From Actinocatenispora comari (GTDB lineage: Bacteria > Actinomycetota > Actinomycetes > Mycobacteriales > Micromonosporaceae): a stretch of DNA of 64,000 nt. Made by a program: the position numbers and the translations under genes. Positions 32,762 to 42,163 of the stretch are shown piece by piece (position 1 is the first letter of the stretch; each line of letters starts with the position of its first letter). A model generated the notes under the pieces. That model ran no database searches. It had not been told where the DNA came from and saw only the letters and a program-made list of their open reading frames with translations. The DNA lies in assembly GCF_017312725.1 (NCBI RefSeq), contig NZ_BOPO01000002.1:62001-126000 (forward strand), given 5' to 3'.

Positions 32762-33910
32762 ATGCACGTGACACCGTTCCGGATCGCCATCGCACAAGAT
32801 CAACTCGACGACCTGCAGCGCCGGCTGCGCACGACCCGGTGGCCCGACCCGTCGCCCGTCGGCGACTGGCAGGACGGCACCGACCTCGCGTTTCTCCAGC
32901 GCCTCACCGAGCACTGGCGTACCGGCTTCGACTGGCGCGCCGCCGAGGCCGAGCTGAACCAGCTACCGCAGTTCACCGCCCGGCTCGACGGGCTCCGCAC
33001 CCACCTCATCCACCAGCGCGGCACCGGGCCCCGGCCGTTCCCGCTGCTCATCGGGCACGGCTGGCCCGGCACCGGGTTCGACCTGCGGCGCATCATCCCG
33101 CTGCTCACCGATCCGGCCGGTCACGGAGCCGACCCGGCCGACGCCTTCGACGTCGTCGCCCCCTCGCTGCCCGGCTACGGCTTCTCCGCACCCCCGGTCC
33201 GGCCCGGAACCGGCCCGGAACGGGTGGCGGACATGTGGACGCAGCTGATGACCGCACTCGGCTACGACCGGTTCGGCGTGCAGGCCGGCGACTGGGGTGC
33301 CGCCGTCGCCATGTGGATTGCCGGCCGCGCCCCCGACCGCCTGGCCGGCATGCACCTCAACTTCGTCCCCGGCTTCTACCAACCGCCGCTGGGCGACGGC
33401 GAACCGCCGCTGAGCCCCGAGGAGCGGGAGTTCGCGGCCACGATGGCAAGGTGGTTCGATGCCGAAGGGGGCTATCACCGGCTGCACTCGACGAAGCCGC
33501 AGACGGCCGCGTACGGCCTGACCGACTCGCCGAGCGGCCTCGCCGCCTGGATGGTGGAGAAACTGCGTGCCTGGAGCGACTCACACGGCGACGTGACCAG
33601 CGTGTTCACCCTCGACGAGATCCTGACCAACGTCTCGATCTACTGGTTCACCGCAACGATCGGATCGTCCATGCGCTTCTACTACGAGAATCGGCTCCGC
33701 CCCAACCGGTACGCATCCGGGCAGCGGGTCGCCCCACCGCTGGGCTTCGTGGGCTTTCCGCGCGAGCCGGTCCCGCCGCGTTCCTGGCTCGAACGGGTCT
33801 TCACCGTCACCCGCTACCAGACCATCGAGCGCGGCAGCCACTTCGGCGCCTGGGAGGCGCCCGAGCTGCTCGCCGCGGACATCCGCGCGTTCTTCCGCCC
33901 GCTCCGGTGA
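32762..33910 (+). CDS. Epoxide hydrolase, microsomal-type
   Basis: The product is 382 residues. The N-terminal EHN domain (FRIAIAQDQLDDLQRRLRTTRWPDP) is followed by an alpha/beta hydrolase with the oxyanion HGWPG, the nucleophile Asp in QAGDWGAAVAMWIA and the catalytic His in RGSHFGAWEAPELL. Cap tyrosines that activate the epoxide are probably in YYENRL and nearby. It opens epoxides to diols, for detoxification or in a catabolic route. The ATG at 32762 is used. It is under probable control of the divergent TetR repressor through two operators. Confidence 0.9.
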   Translation: MHVTPFRIAIAQDQLDDLQRRLRTTRWPDPSPVGDWQDGTDLAFLQRLTEHWRTGFDWRAAEAELNQLPQFTARLDGLRTHLIHQRGTGPRPFPLLIGHGWPGTGFDLRRIIPLLTDPAGHGADPADAFDVVAPSLPGYGFSAPPVRPGTGPERVADMWTQLMTALGYDRFGVQAGDWGAAVAMWIAGRAPDRLAGMHLNFVPGFYQPPLGDGEPPLSPEEREFAATMARWFDAEGGYHRLHSTKPQTAAYGLTDSPSGLAAWMVEKLRAWSDSHGDVTSVFTLDEILTNVSIYWFTATIGSSMRFYYENRLRPNRYASGQRVAPPLGFVGFPREPVPPRSWLERVFTVTRYQTIERGSHFGAWEAPELLAADIRAFFRPLR

Positions 33911-33915
33911 CGACC

Positions 33916-34911
33916 TCAGCCGGCCGGGGCGGTGGCTTCGCGGAGGTGGGGGGCGAGGTCGCCGGTCTCGCCGACGGCGGCGGCGCGGCGGCCGAACACC
34001 ACCACGTAGCCCAGGAAGGCGGCGAGCGCGAGTACGCCGATGCCGACGCGGGCGCCGGTCGGCAGCGGTGACGGGGTCACGAACGCCTCGATCGCGCCGC
34101 TGACCGCGAGCACTCCGACCAGCCCGAGCGCCACCACCATCCCGGACCGGGCGGCGCCGGCGAGCGACTGGCCGCGGGTCAGGTACGGCCCGGGGGCCAC
34201 CCAGGACCAGCCGATGCGCAGCCCGGTACCGGCGGCGACGAACACCGCGGTCAGCTCCAGCAGCCCGTGCGGGGCGAGCAGTCCGAAGAACACGTCGGCG
34301 CGCCCCTCCCCCAGCATCGCGCCGCCGTCGACGGCCACCACCAGCGCGTTCTGCGCCAGTACCAGCAGCACGGGGAGCAGCAGGATGCCGCCGGCCAGGC
34401 ACAGCCCGGCGACCAGCGCGTTGTTGGTCCACACCTCGAACGCGAAGTCCTGCGCCGGCGCGGCCCGGTAGTAGTCGGCGAACTCGTGGTCGGCGAGGCT
34501 GCGCGCGCCGCCGTCACCGATCAGCGCCCGCAGCGCCTCCGGGTGCGCGACGAACCACGCGGTCAGCGCGGTGGACACGGCCAGGAACGACACCGCGACG
34601 GTGCACCACCAGCGCCAGGTGCGGTACACCGCGGCGGGGAAGGTGACGGTGACGAAGCGCAGCAGGTCGCTCGGGTGGAACGAGCGGCCGCCGGTGATGC
34701 TGGCCCGGGCCCGCAGCACCAGCCGGGACAGGTGCGCCACCAGCGCCGGGTCGGGCGCCTGGCTGCGCACCATCGACAGGTGGGTGGCGGTGCGCTGGTA
34801 GAGCGCGATCAGCTCGTCCGCCTCGCCGGCGTCCGGGCGGTGCCGGCCGGAGAGCGCCTCCAGCCGGCGCCACTCGTCCCGGTGCTCGGTGACGAAGGCG
34901 TCCAGATCCAC
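33916..34911 (-). CDS. SpoIIM-like (DUF95) membrane protein
   Basis: The product is 331 residues. An N-terminal helical cytoplasmic part (VDLDAFVTEHRDEWRRLEAL, LYQRTATHLSMVRSQ) is followed by five or six membrane segments. TNNALVAGLCLAGGILLLPV and the acidic/glycine motif APHGLLELTAVFVAAGTGLRIG are the signature of stage II sporulation protein M-like proteins. In actinomycetes it is nearly always paired with an RDD gene and a MoxR cluster; here only RDD is present. TATGCT lies exactly six bases before the GTG at 34911, so the transcript is probably leaderless. It converges with the epoxide hydrolase five bases away. Confidence 0.87.
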   Translation of the reverse strand: MDLDAFVTEHRDEWRRLEALSGRHRPDAGEADELIALYQRTATHLSMVRSQAPDPALVAHLSRLVLRARASITGGRSFHPSDLLRFVTVTFPAAVYRTWRWWCTVAVSFLAVSTALTAWFVAHPEALRALIGDGGARSLADHEFADYYRAAPAQDFAFEVWTNNALVAGLCLAGGILLLPVLLVLAQNALVVAVDGGAMLGEGRADVFFGLLAPHGLLELTAVFVAAGTGLRIGWSWVAPGPYLTRGQSLAGAARSGMVVALGLVGVLAVSGAIEAFVTPSPLPTGARVGIGVLALAAFLGYVVVFGRRAAAVGETGDLAPHLREATAPAG

Positions 34912-35005
34912 CCCGGCAGCATACGGTCGCACCGCCATGCCGGGCCGCCGCCGATCGGCCGTGCGGCGGTTGTCGGGACTGGACGGGATGCCGCAGGATG
35001 TGCGG

Positions 35006-35890
35006 ATGGGCGACGGGACGGTGGTGGACGGCGAGGCCGTCGCGGTCGAGCTGCGGCCGGCCCGGCTCGGGTCCCGGACGCTCGCGTTCGTGCTCGACCT
35101 GTCGCTGCAGGTGCCGTTCGCTCTGCTGGTGGCGACGGTGGCGGTGCCGCTGATGCTGTCGCGCTCCAGCGCGTTCGCGCACGGCGTGGTGGTGGTCGCC
35201 ACGGTGCTGGTCTTCCTCGCCCCGCCGGTACTGGTGGAGACGCTCACCGGTGGCCGGTCGGTCGGCAAGCTCGCGCTCGGGCTGCGGGTGGTGCGCGTCG
35301 ACGGCGGCCCGATCGGGTTCCGGCACGCGCTGACCCGGGCGCTGGTGGGGCTCGCGGTGGAGTGGCCGGGGCTGCTGGTCCCGCCGCTGAGCTGGCTGCT
35401 GTGCCTGGCGGTGATGGTCGGCGAGCGGTCCGGCCGGCGGTTGGGCGATCTCGCCGCCGGCACCCTGGTGGTGCACGAGCGCAGCCCGCAGTCGTGGGGG
35501 TGGGTGCCGACGATGCCGCCGCGGCTGGCCGGCTGGGCGCAGCGGCTGGACCTGACCGGGCTGGACGACCAGCTGGCCAACACAGTGCGGCACTACCTTG
35601 CCCGCAACCGGCGGATCGGTGAGCCGGCGCGGACCAGGCTCGGGTTGGCGCTGGCCTCGAAGGTGGCGGCGCAGACGACGCCGCCGGCGCCGCCCGGCAC
35701 CCCGGGCTGGGCGTACCTTGCCGCGGTGGTGGCGGAGCGGCATCGGCGGTCGCTGCACCGGCAGGCGGTGCGCCGGGGCATCGCGGCCCGGATCCTGGCC
35801 GAGCCGGCGCCGGATCCGGCGGCCGAGCTGGCCGGGGCGGGGAGCGGCGCGCGGGGCGGTCGTGGCTTCACAGTGCCCCCCGTACCGTGA
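35006..35890 (+). CDS. RDD-family membrane protein
   Basis: The product is about 294 residues. The RDD fold is seen as RLGSRTLAFVLDLSLQVPF (Arg and Asp of helix 1), a central GGRSVGKLALGLRVVRVDGGP and GRRLGDLAAGTLVVHER (final Asp). Three membrane helices precede a long cytoplasmic tail with conserved helices. RDD proteins are linked to ion transport or stress tolerance; the function with SpoIIM is unknown. The ATG at 35006 is chosen for spacing to AGGA; in-frame ATGs at 34988 and 34937 are alternatives, the last with TACGGT nine bases upstream. The two divergent -10 boxes overlap at 34918-34927. Confidence 0.85.
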   Translation: MGDGTVVDGEAVAVELRPARLGSRTLAFVLDLSLQVPFALLVATVAVPLMLSRSSAFAHGVVVVATVLVFLAPPVLVETLTGGRSVGKLALGLRVVRVDGGPIGFRHALTRALVGLAVEWPGLLVPPLSWLLCLAVMVGERSGRRLGDLAAGTLVVHERSPQSWGWVPTMPPRLAGWAQRLDLTGLDDQLANTVRHYLARNRRIGEPARTRLGLALASKVAAQTTPPAPPGTPGWAYLAAVVAERHRRSLHRQAVRRGIAARILAEPAPDPAAELAGAGSGARGGRGFTVPPVP

Positions 35891-35916
35891 AACCTCGTCC
35901 GCCCCGCGCCTTCACC

Positions 35917-35941
35917 GTGGTTCGTGCCGCACCCGAACCAC
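35917..35941 (+). terminator. Hairpin after the RDD gene
   Basis: GTGGTTCG at 35917-35924 and CGAACCAC at 35934-35941 form an 8-bp stem with a nine-base loop, 27 bases after the stop. The DNA behind it, to about 36030, is AT-richer and holds no gene; it may contain promoter elements for the ABC transporter. Confidence 0.55.
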
Positions 35942-36166
35942 CGATTCACGTTCCGTAGTCGTAGAGTTACTGAGAATCATGATGGTGTCAAGCGGGTTCG
36001 CCGATCTTCCACCATTTGTTGCGGCTCACGGCGCGGATTGCAGACTCTCGCCACGCGAACGGGGCGCCGACCGGGCGGTCCGGTCGAGCCGGCCCCCGAG
36101 TGACCAGGTCGGCACCCGGCGCTCCCCGACGCCGGTCACCGGTACGCACCGGCATACGCTGCGACG

Positions 36167-37140
<974 letters not shown>

Positions 37141-37144
<4 letters not shown>

Positions 37145-37932
37145 CCGAACATGTTCAGCCACGGTTCGCGGTGGGGACGTTCACGCCGGCGCCGGGACGT
37201 GGCCGGCTCGGCCGGATGCTGCTCGCGCAGACGGCGACCGAGACGAAGCTGGCGCTGCGCAACGGCGAGCAGCTGCTGCTGACCCTGATCATCCCGCTGG
37301 CGCTGCTGGTCGGGCTGACCGAGCTGCCGATCATCGACGTCGGTACGCCCCGGGTCGACTGGGTCACCCCGCGGGTCATCGCGCTCGCCATCATGTCCAC
37401 CGGCTTCACCAGCCAGGCGATCTCGCTCGGCTTCGACCGGCGGTACGGGGTGCTCAAGCGGCTCGCCGCGACCGCCCTGCCGCGCTGGCTGCTGGTCGCC
37501 GGCCGGGTGCTGTCCGGCGTACTGGTCATCGTGGTGCAGCTGATCGTGCTGGGCGCGGTGGCCGCGCTGCTCGGCTGGTCCCCGCAGCTGGCCGGGGTCG
37601 GCGAGTCGATCGCCCTGCTGGTACTGGGTGCCCTCGCGTTCGGCGCGCTCGGCGTGCTGCTCGGCGGGTCGGTACGGGCCGAGATCGTGCTGGCCGTCGC
37701 CAACGCGGTGTGGTTCGTCCTGCTGCTCGCCGGTGGCATCGCGGTGCCGGCGTCGTCGCTGCCGGCGGGGCTGGCCGACGTGGTCGGCCTGCTGCCCTCG
37801 GGGGCGCTCGCGAACGGCCTGACCGACGCGCTCGCCGCCGGCACCGCGCCGGGCCCCGGCCCGTACCTGGTGCTGGCGTTCTGGACGGTGCTGCCGGCCG
37901 CGGTCGCCACCCGCACCACCCGCCTCACCTGA
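37141..37932 (+). CDS. ABC-2 type transporter permease
   Basis: The product is 263 residues with six membrane segments. The cytoplasmic N-terminus (RMLLAQTATETKLALRNGEQLLL) contains the coupling helix. The middle has SLGFDRRYGVLKRLAATALPR, the intracellular motif of this permease group. It forms a homodimer with the ATPase encoded just before it; the ATG overlaps the ATPase stop by 4 bp (37141-37144). Such pairs export drugs, lipids or heme-linked compounds. No substrate can be deduced. Confidence 0.9.
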
Positions 37933-38011
37933 CCGCCGGGACGTGTCCCGGGGTCCGGCAGGAGCCGCACGGCGGATGCCGGCCCGCCCGCGCCTGCGGT
38001 AGGAACGGGCC

Positions 38012-38896
38012 GTGGACGTGACGATGCTGTGCGACGCGGTCGCGGTGTTTCCCGAGCCGGTCGAGGAGGCGCTGCCGGGATGGGCGGCGCGGCACCGGGA
38101 CTGGACCGCCGGCGCCGCACCGGGCAACGCCGCACCGGCCGGCTGGGTACTGCACGTGCACTGCTTCCTGCTCACCGACGGCGGCCGGGCCGCGCTGGTC
38201 GACACCGGCGTCGGGCCGGCCGGCGCACCGGGCGCGGACTGGCTGGGTACCACCGGGCGGCTGCCGGCGCTGCTGGCCGAGGCCGGTGTGCGCCCGGCCG
38301 AGATCGACACCGTGGTCCTCACCCACGTCCACCTCGATCACGCCGGCTGGAACGTCGCTCCCCACCCCGCCCCCGGCTCCGACGCCGACGGGAACGCGGA
38401 TGCCGGCGGGGACGCCGGTGCCGGCGGGCCGCTGTTCCCGCGCGCCGAGTACGTGGTGCAGCGCGCCGAGCTCGACCACGTCGCCGGGACCGGCACGTAC
38501 GCGCGGCTGGTCGCGCCGGTGCGGGCGGCCGGCCAGCTGCGGGTGGTCGACGGCGAGACCACGATGCCCGGCGGCTACCGGCTGCTGCCCACGCCCGGCC
38601 ACACGCCGGGCCACCAGAGCGTGCTCACCGACGGCGCGGTACTGGCCGGCGACGTGCTGGTGCACCCGGCCCAGGCGCGCTGGCCGGAGCTGCCCTACCG
38701 GTACGAGACGCGGCCCGGCACCGCGGCCGACAGCCGGCGCCGGGTGTTGCGGTACGCGGCCGAGCACGGCGTGCCGCTCGCCCCCGCGCACCTGCGCGAC
38801 CCGTTCGACGTCGCCGCCGACCTGACCCCGACCGCGCACCGGCCGGTCGCGCTGCCGGCCACCACCCGCTGCCCGCTTCGTCGCCTGTCCCGCTGA
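38012..38896 (+). CDS. MBL-fold metallo-hydrolase
   Basis: The product is 294 residues. The metal motif is VLTHVHLDHAGW (HxHxDH), with the third-ligand region in PTPGHTPGHQSVLTD and an Asp in LAGDVLVH. The layout resembles AHL-lactonase-like and related hydrolases. A Gly/Asp/Ala-rich insert of about 20 residues (SDADGNADAGGDAGAG) lies shortly after the first motif, probably a surface loop. TAGGAA lies six bases before the GTG start, a weaker form of the local leaderless pattern. The stop codon is built into a hairpin shared with the convergent TetR gene. Confidence 0.87.
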   Translation: MDVTMLCDAVAVFPEPVEEALPGWAARHRDWTAGAAPGNAAPAGWVLHVHCFLLTDGGRAALVDTGVGPAGAPGADWLGTTGRLPALLAEAGVRPAEIDTVVLTHVHLDHAGWNVAPHPAPGSDADGNADAGGDAGAGGPLFPRAEYVVQRAELDHVAGTGTYARLVAPVRAAGQLRVVDGETTMPGGYRLLPTPGHTPGHQSVLTDGAVLAGDVLVHPAQARWPELPYRYETRPGTAADSRRRVLRYAAEHGVPLAPAHLRDPFDVAADLTPTAHRPVALPATTRCPLRRLSR

Positions 38897-38940
38897 CCGG
38901 TCACCGCGGCGGCACGTCGCCGCCGCGCGCCGACCGGTCA
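38894..38940. terminator. Bidirectional hairpin containing both convergent stop codons
   Basis: Outer arms TGACCGGTC (38894-38902) and GACCGGTCA (38932-38940) and inner arms CGCGGCGGC (38905-38913) and GCCGCCGCG (38919-38927) pair perfectly around a five-base loop. The first TGA is the stop of the MBL gene and the last TCA is the stop of the TetR gene on the other strand. Confidence 0.8.
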
Positions 38941-39474
38941 GCCCGGCCGGGTCTCGACGCCGTACCGGACCAGGTCGAGCAGCCGCGCGGGCGATCCGCT
39001 GGCCAGTGCGACCCCGCTGGCCAGGGCCAGCAGGTCCGCCGGGTCGAGGTCGGGGCGGACGGCGCCGGACCGGCGGGCCCGGTCGACCAGCCCGGCCGCG
39101 GTCCGGTGCATCGCCGCGTGCCACTCGTCGAACCGTTCGGTGCGCTGCTCGCCGCTGGTGGCCGCGTGCGCCAGCGCGCGCTTGGTGGCGACGTGCGCGA
39201 CGAACTCACCGAGCCAGTCGAACAGCGCCTCCGCCGGGTCCGCGGTGGTCGCCGCGTCGCCGCGGGCGCACAGCTGCGCCACCTCGTCGGCGTACGCCGC
39301 GACGAGCAGGTCGCCGCGGGTCGGGAAGTTGCGGTAGAGGGTGGCGTTGCCGACGCCGGCCCGCCGCGCCACCTCGTCCAGCGGTACGTCCGGGCCGGCC
39401 TCGTCGAAGAGCTCCCGCGCGGCCGCGAGCAGCCGCTCGGCGTTGCGGGTCGCGTCGACCCGGCGTGCGGCCAC
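38938..39474 (-). CDS. TetR-family repressor, beside a SnoaL-like gene
   Basis: The product is 178 residues. The DNA-binding part is LAAARELFDEAGPDVPLDEVARRAGVGNATLYRNFPTRGDLL (residues 16-57). The C-terminal part, ending RLLDLVRYGVETRPG, is of the short type common in regulators of small oxidoreductase operons. The GTG at 39474 has AGGAGG upstream. Two GGGGA-N2-TCCCC sites lie 20 and 45 bases ahead in the gap to the divergent SnoaL-like gene, so it probably represses both itself and that gene. Confidence 0.88.
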   Translation of the reverse strand: MAARRVDATRNAERLLAAARELFDEAGPDVPLDEVARRAGVGNATLYRNFPTRGDLLVAAYADEVAQLCARGDAATTADPAEALFDWLGEFVAHVATKRALAHAATSGEQRTERFDEWHAAMHRTAAGLVDRARRSGAVRPDLDPADLLALASGVALASGSPARLLDLVRYGVETRPG

Positions 39475-39493
39475 GGGCGCCTCCTGGACAAGT

Positions 39494-39530
39494 GGGGATC
39501 TCCCCAGTACGTTGAAACGGGGAGTTCCCC
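39494..39530. promoter_or_regulatory. Two GGGGA-N2-TCCCC operator sites
   Basis: GGGGA at 39494-39498 with TCCCC at 39501-39505, and GGGGA at 39519-39523 with TCCCC at 39526-39530. Outer flanking bases also pair in each (T/A and C/G). The centres are 25 bp apart. They lie between the TetR gene and the SnoaL-like gene, the natural place for autoregulatory operators. Confidence 0.72.
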
Positions 39531-39549
39531 GGATAGTGCCAGTGTAGCC

Positions 39550-39621
39550 ATGACCGAGCGAATCATCAGCATGGTGCGTCGTGCCCGCGGCGGCGTGCCG
39601 GGGCAGGAGGAACGCCGATGA
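39550..39621 (+). CDS. Predicted 23-codon leader peptide ahead of the SnoaL-like gene
   Basis: From ATG 39550 a 23-codon frame reads MTERIISMVRRARGG and ends QEERR, with its TGA inside the ATGA overlap with the next start at 39618. The DNA GAGCGAATCAT near its start and the GGAGGAACGCCGATGAG at its end recur, in the same order, ahead of the GNAT gene at 49843 (opposite strand). Translational coupling is likely; whether the peptide itself matters is not known. Confidence 0.45.
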   Translation: MTERIISMVRRARGGVPGQEERR

Positions 39622-40019
39622 GCCTGACCACCGACGACCGGGTCGCCATCACCGACCTGATCAACCTGCACGGGCTGTACGCGGACAGCGGACAGCTGGA
39701 CCGGCTCCGCGAGCTGTTCACCGCCGACGTGGCGTACGACGTCAGCGACGTCGGGGGTGGCGTGCTGCACGGCGTCACGGCCGTCATCGACGCCGGGTAC
39801 GCCCTCGGCGCCGCCAACCCGCTCGGCCACCACGTCACCAACACCGTGCTCACCGAGTTCGCCGACGGCCAGGTACGCGCGTGGTCCAAGGCGATCGCGA
39901 TCCACACCGACCACAGCTGCGGCAGCGCCACCTACGAGGACACCGTGGTGCGCACCGCGGACGGCTGGCGGATCAGCCACCGTACGGTGCGCGCCCGCCG
40001 CGTCCCGCTGCAGCCCTGA
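39618..40019 (+). CDS. SnoaL-like protein under TetR control
   Basis: The product is 133 residues: SLTTDDRVAITDLINLHGLYADSGQLDRLRELFTADVAYD, with the later strands RAWSKAIAIHTDHSCGSATYEDTVVRTADGWRISHRTV. The helix-loop at the start is that of the SnoaL-like NTF2 group related to ring-hydroxylating dioxygenase small subunits. It probably binds a small aromatic or polyketide-like compound. AGGAGG precedes the ATG at 39618, and the start overlaps the stop of a 23-codon leader frame. The divergent TetR gene and two palindromes suggest ligand-induced expression. Confidence 0.82.
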   Translation: MSLTTDDRVAITDLINLHGLYADSGQLDRLRELFTADVAYDVSDVGGGVLHGVTAVIDAGYALGAANPLGHHVTNTVLTEFADGQVRAWSKAIAIHTDHSCGSATYEDTVVRTADGWRISHRTVRARRVPLQP

Positions 40020-40092
40020 GCGTCGGCCCGCGGCACCGACGCGTGCCGGCGAGCACCGCGACCCGTACCGGCGAGCAGTGCCGCACCGACCG

Positions 40093-41430
40093 TCAGCCGG
40101 CGGCGCCGAGCCGGACCGGCAGGGACTGCAGGCCGCGCAGCACGAGCCGGTCCCGCCGCACCGGATCGCCGGCGGCGCGGATCGCCGGAAACCGGCGTAC
40201 CAGCTGGGTGAACGCCACCGTCGCCTCCAGCCGGGCCAGGCTGTTGCCCAGGCAGACGTGCGCCCCCGCACCGAAGCTCAGCGGCCGCACGTCGGCACGG
40301 GACGGGTCGAACACGTCCGGGTCCGGATAGCGGGCCGGGTCCCGGTTGGCGGCGCCGACCAGGGCGATCAGGTCGGCACCCCGCGGTACCGGCTGGTCGG
40401 CGACGGACCGCCCGTCGACCAGCGCGGTGCGGGTCAGCACCTGCACCGGCGACTCGTACCGCAGCACCTCCTCGACGAACCCGGCGACCGCCGCGTCGCC
40501 GGTACCAGGCTCGGTCGCGGCGCCGGCCGAGGGAGCGGTTGCGGCGCCGGTCGAGGGAGCGGTCGCGGCGGCCGACGTGGCGGCGTGCAGGGTGGCGAGC
40601 AGCTCCGGGCGGTCGAGCAGCAGCGCGAGGCCGCTGCCGAGCAGGCTGGTGGTCGTCTCGAACCCGGCGACCAGCAGCAGGATCAGGTTGCCCAGCAGCT
40701 CGGCGTCCGACAGCCGCCCGTCGTCGGCGTCGCGTACCGCGACAAGCGCGCTGACCAGGTCGTCCCGCGGCTCGGCCCGGCGCGCGGCGACCAGCCCGGC
40801 GAACCGTCCGGCGAGGTCCTTCGCGGCCGTTTCGGCCGCCGGCGTGGTCGGCCCGGTCAGTTCGAGGACCTCGGTCAGGTCGGCGGCCAGCGGCCGCAAC
40901 CGGGCGTGGTCGCGCGCCTCGACGCCGAGCAGCGCGCAGATCACCGTGACCGGCAACCGGAACGCGAACCGGTCCATGAAGTCGACCGGCCCGCGCTCGG
41001 CGGCGAGCTCGTCGAGCAGGTCGTCGACCGCCCGTTCGACCTGCGGGGCGAGCGCGGCCACCCGGCGCCGGGTGAACACCTTCCCGATCAGCGACCGCAT
41101 CCGCGGGTGGTCCGGCGGGTTCGCGCGCAGGATCGAGCGGTTCAGCAGGTCGAGGGGGCCGTCGCCGCCCTGCCCGGTCGCCATCGTGTACAGCCCGAAG
41201 CCCGGGTCGCGCAGCAGCTGGTCGACCGCCTGGTACCCGGTGACCAGGTACAGCGTGTCGGCGATCCGGGCCACCGGGCCGAGCCGGTGCGCCTCGGCGT
41301 AGAGCGGGTACGGGTCGGCCCGGCCGGCGGGCGCGAGCAACCGCTCGACGAGCGTCGCGGCCGCACCGCTCGGGCCTCGGGAGGCGGTCGCGGCGGAGCC
41401 GTCGGGGATCTGCGGTTCGGGCTGGGACAC
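40093..41430 (-). CDS. Cytochrome P450
   Basis: The product is 445 residues. The I-helix is LLVAGFETTTSLLG (Glu-Thr acid-alcohol pair), the K-helix is EEVLRYESP (ExxR), and the heme-binding loop is FGAGAHVCLGNSLARLE with the axial Cys near residue 393. It is a soluble class I-type bacterial P450 that needs a ferredoxin and reductase from elsewhere. An extra Ala/Thr/Pro/Gly-rich loop (TAPSTGAATAPSAGAATEPG) just before the K-helix is encoded by 24-bp tandem repeats. The GTG at 41430 is used. It is divergent from a TetR gene 124 bp away, the likely regulator. The substrate is unknown. Confidence 0.92.
   Translation of the reverse strand: MSQPEPQIPDGSAATASRGPSGAAATLVERLLAPAGRADPYPLYAEAHRLGPVARIADTLYLVTGYQAVDQLLRDPGFGLYTMATGQGGDGPLDLLNRSILRANPPDHPRMRSLIGKVFTRRRVAALAPQVERAVDDLLDELAAERGPVDFMDRFAFRLPVTVICALLGVEARDHARLRPLAADLTEVLELTGPTTPAAETAAKDLAGRFAGLVAARRAEPRDDLVSALVAVRDADDGRLSDAELLGNLILLLVAGFETTTSLLGSGLALLLDRPELLATLHAATSAAATAPSTGAATAPSAGAATEPGTGDAAVAGFVEEVLRYESPVQVLTRTALVDGRSVADQPVPRGADLIALVGAANRDPARYPDPDVFDPSRADVRPLSFGAGAHVCLGNSLARLEATVAFTQLVRRFPAIRAAGDPVRRDRLVLRGLQSLPVRLGAAG
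40517..40570. repeat. 24-bp tandem repeat inside the P450 gene
   Basis: Units begin at 40517, 40541 and (partial) 40565, each starting GCGGCGCCGG or GCGGCGGCCG. The period is in frame and encodes the eight-residue units of the loop before the K-helix. The number of copies may differ between strains. Confidence 0.7.
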
Positions 41431-41554
41431 GGCGGCACCTCGGCACGATCGGGGTTCGGCGGCGACGCACCGCCCTGGTCACCCCAGTTTTTCAATACAC
41501 ATTGTCTCTGTCAAGCCAGATGTCTTCTACCTGTCCATCGTGTACGCTACCGGC

Positions 41555-42127
41555 ATGCCGAAGATCTGGAGCCAGACGATCGAGGCACACCGCGACGCGG
41601 TGCGCGAGGCGACCATCGCCGCCACCGCCGCGCTGGTCGCCGAGCACGGGCTCAGCGGCGTCACGATGTCGCAGATCGCCAAGGACACCGGCATCGGCCG
41701 CGCCACGCTGTACAAGTACTTCCCCGACGTCGAGTCGATCCTCGTCGCCTGGCACGACCGGCGCATCGACGCCCAGCTGGCCGAGCTGGTCCGGGTGCGC
41801 GACCGCACCGAGGGCGCCGGCCCCCGCCTCGACGCCGTCCTGACCGCATACGCGAAGGCGAACCGCGCCGGGCACCCGCCGGCCGATCCGGCCGCCGCGA
41901 TGCTGCACCGCGGCGCGCACGTCACCACCGCGCACCACCGCCTGCACGAGTTCGTCCGGGAGCTGATCGTCGACGCCGCCGCGGCCGGCGACCTGCCCGG
42001 TGACGTGCACGCCGACGAGCTCGCCGGCTTCTGCCTGCACGCGCTGGAGGCCGCCCGCGGCCGAAGCGCCGCCGCGGTACGCCGCCTGGTCCGCGCCACC
42101 CTCGCCGGCCTCGCCGCCACGCCGTGA
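41555..42127 (+). CDS. TetR-family regulator, beside the P450 gene
   Basis: The product is 190 residues. MPKIWSQTIEAHRDAVREATIAATAALVAEHGLSGVTMSQIAKDTGIGRATLYKYFPDVESIL is a standard TetR DNA-binding domain. The C-terminal domain is short and Ala-rich (TetR_C-like). The ATG at 41555 is chosen over a GTG at 41540 because the domain starts here and TACGCT lies exactly six bases upstream (41543-41548), a leaderless arrangement. The AT-rich gap to the P450 gene repeats TGTC four times (41503, 41509, 41521, 41532) and offers TTGACA on the minus strand as a -35 for the P450. It probably controls that gene. Confidence 0.88.
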   Translation: MPKIWSQTIEAHRDAVREATIAATAALVAEHGLSGVTMSQIAKDTGIGRATLYKYFPDVESILVAWHDRRIDAQLAELVRVRDRTEGAGPRLDAVLTAYAKANRAGHPPADPAAAMLHRGAHVTTAHHRLHEFVRELIVDAAAAGDLPGDVHADELAGFCLHALEAARGRSAAAVRRLVRATLAGLAATP

Positions 42128-42163
42128 CCGCCACCCCGTCGCCGCGTACGGGAGGATGGCGGG

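Noticed and set aside
35950-36010. AT-rich patch with TGAGAATCATGATGG, suggestive of a Fur/Zur-type box
   Set aside because: Only the central ATCATGAT is palindromic; the match to any known box is too weak to claim.
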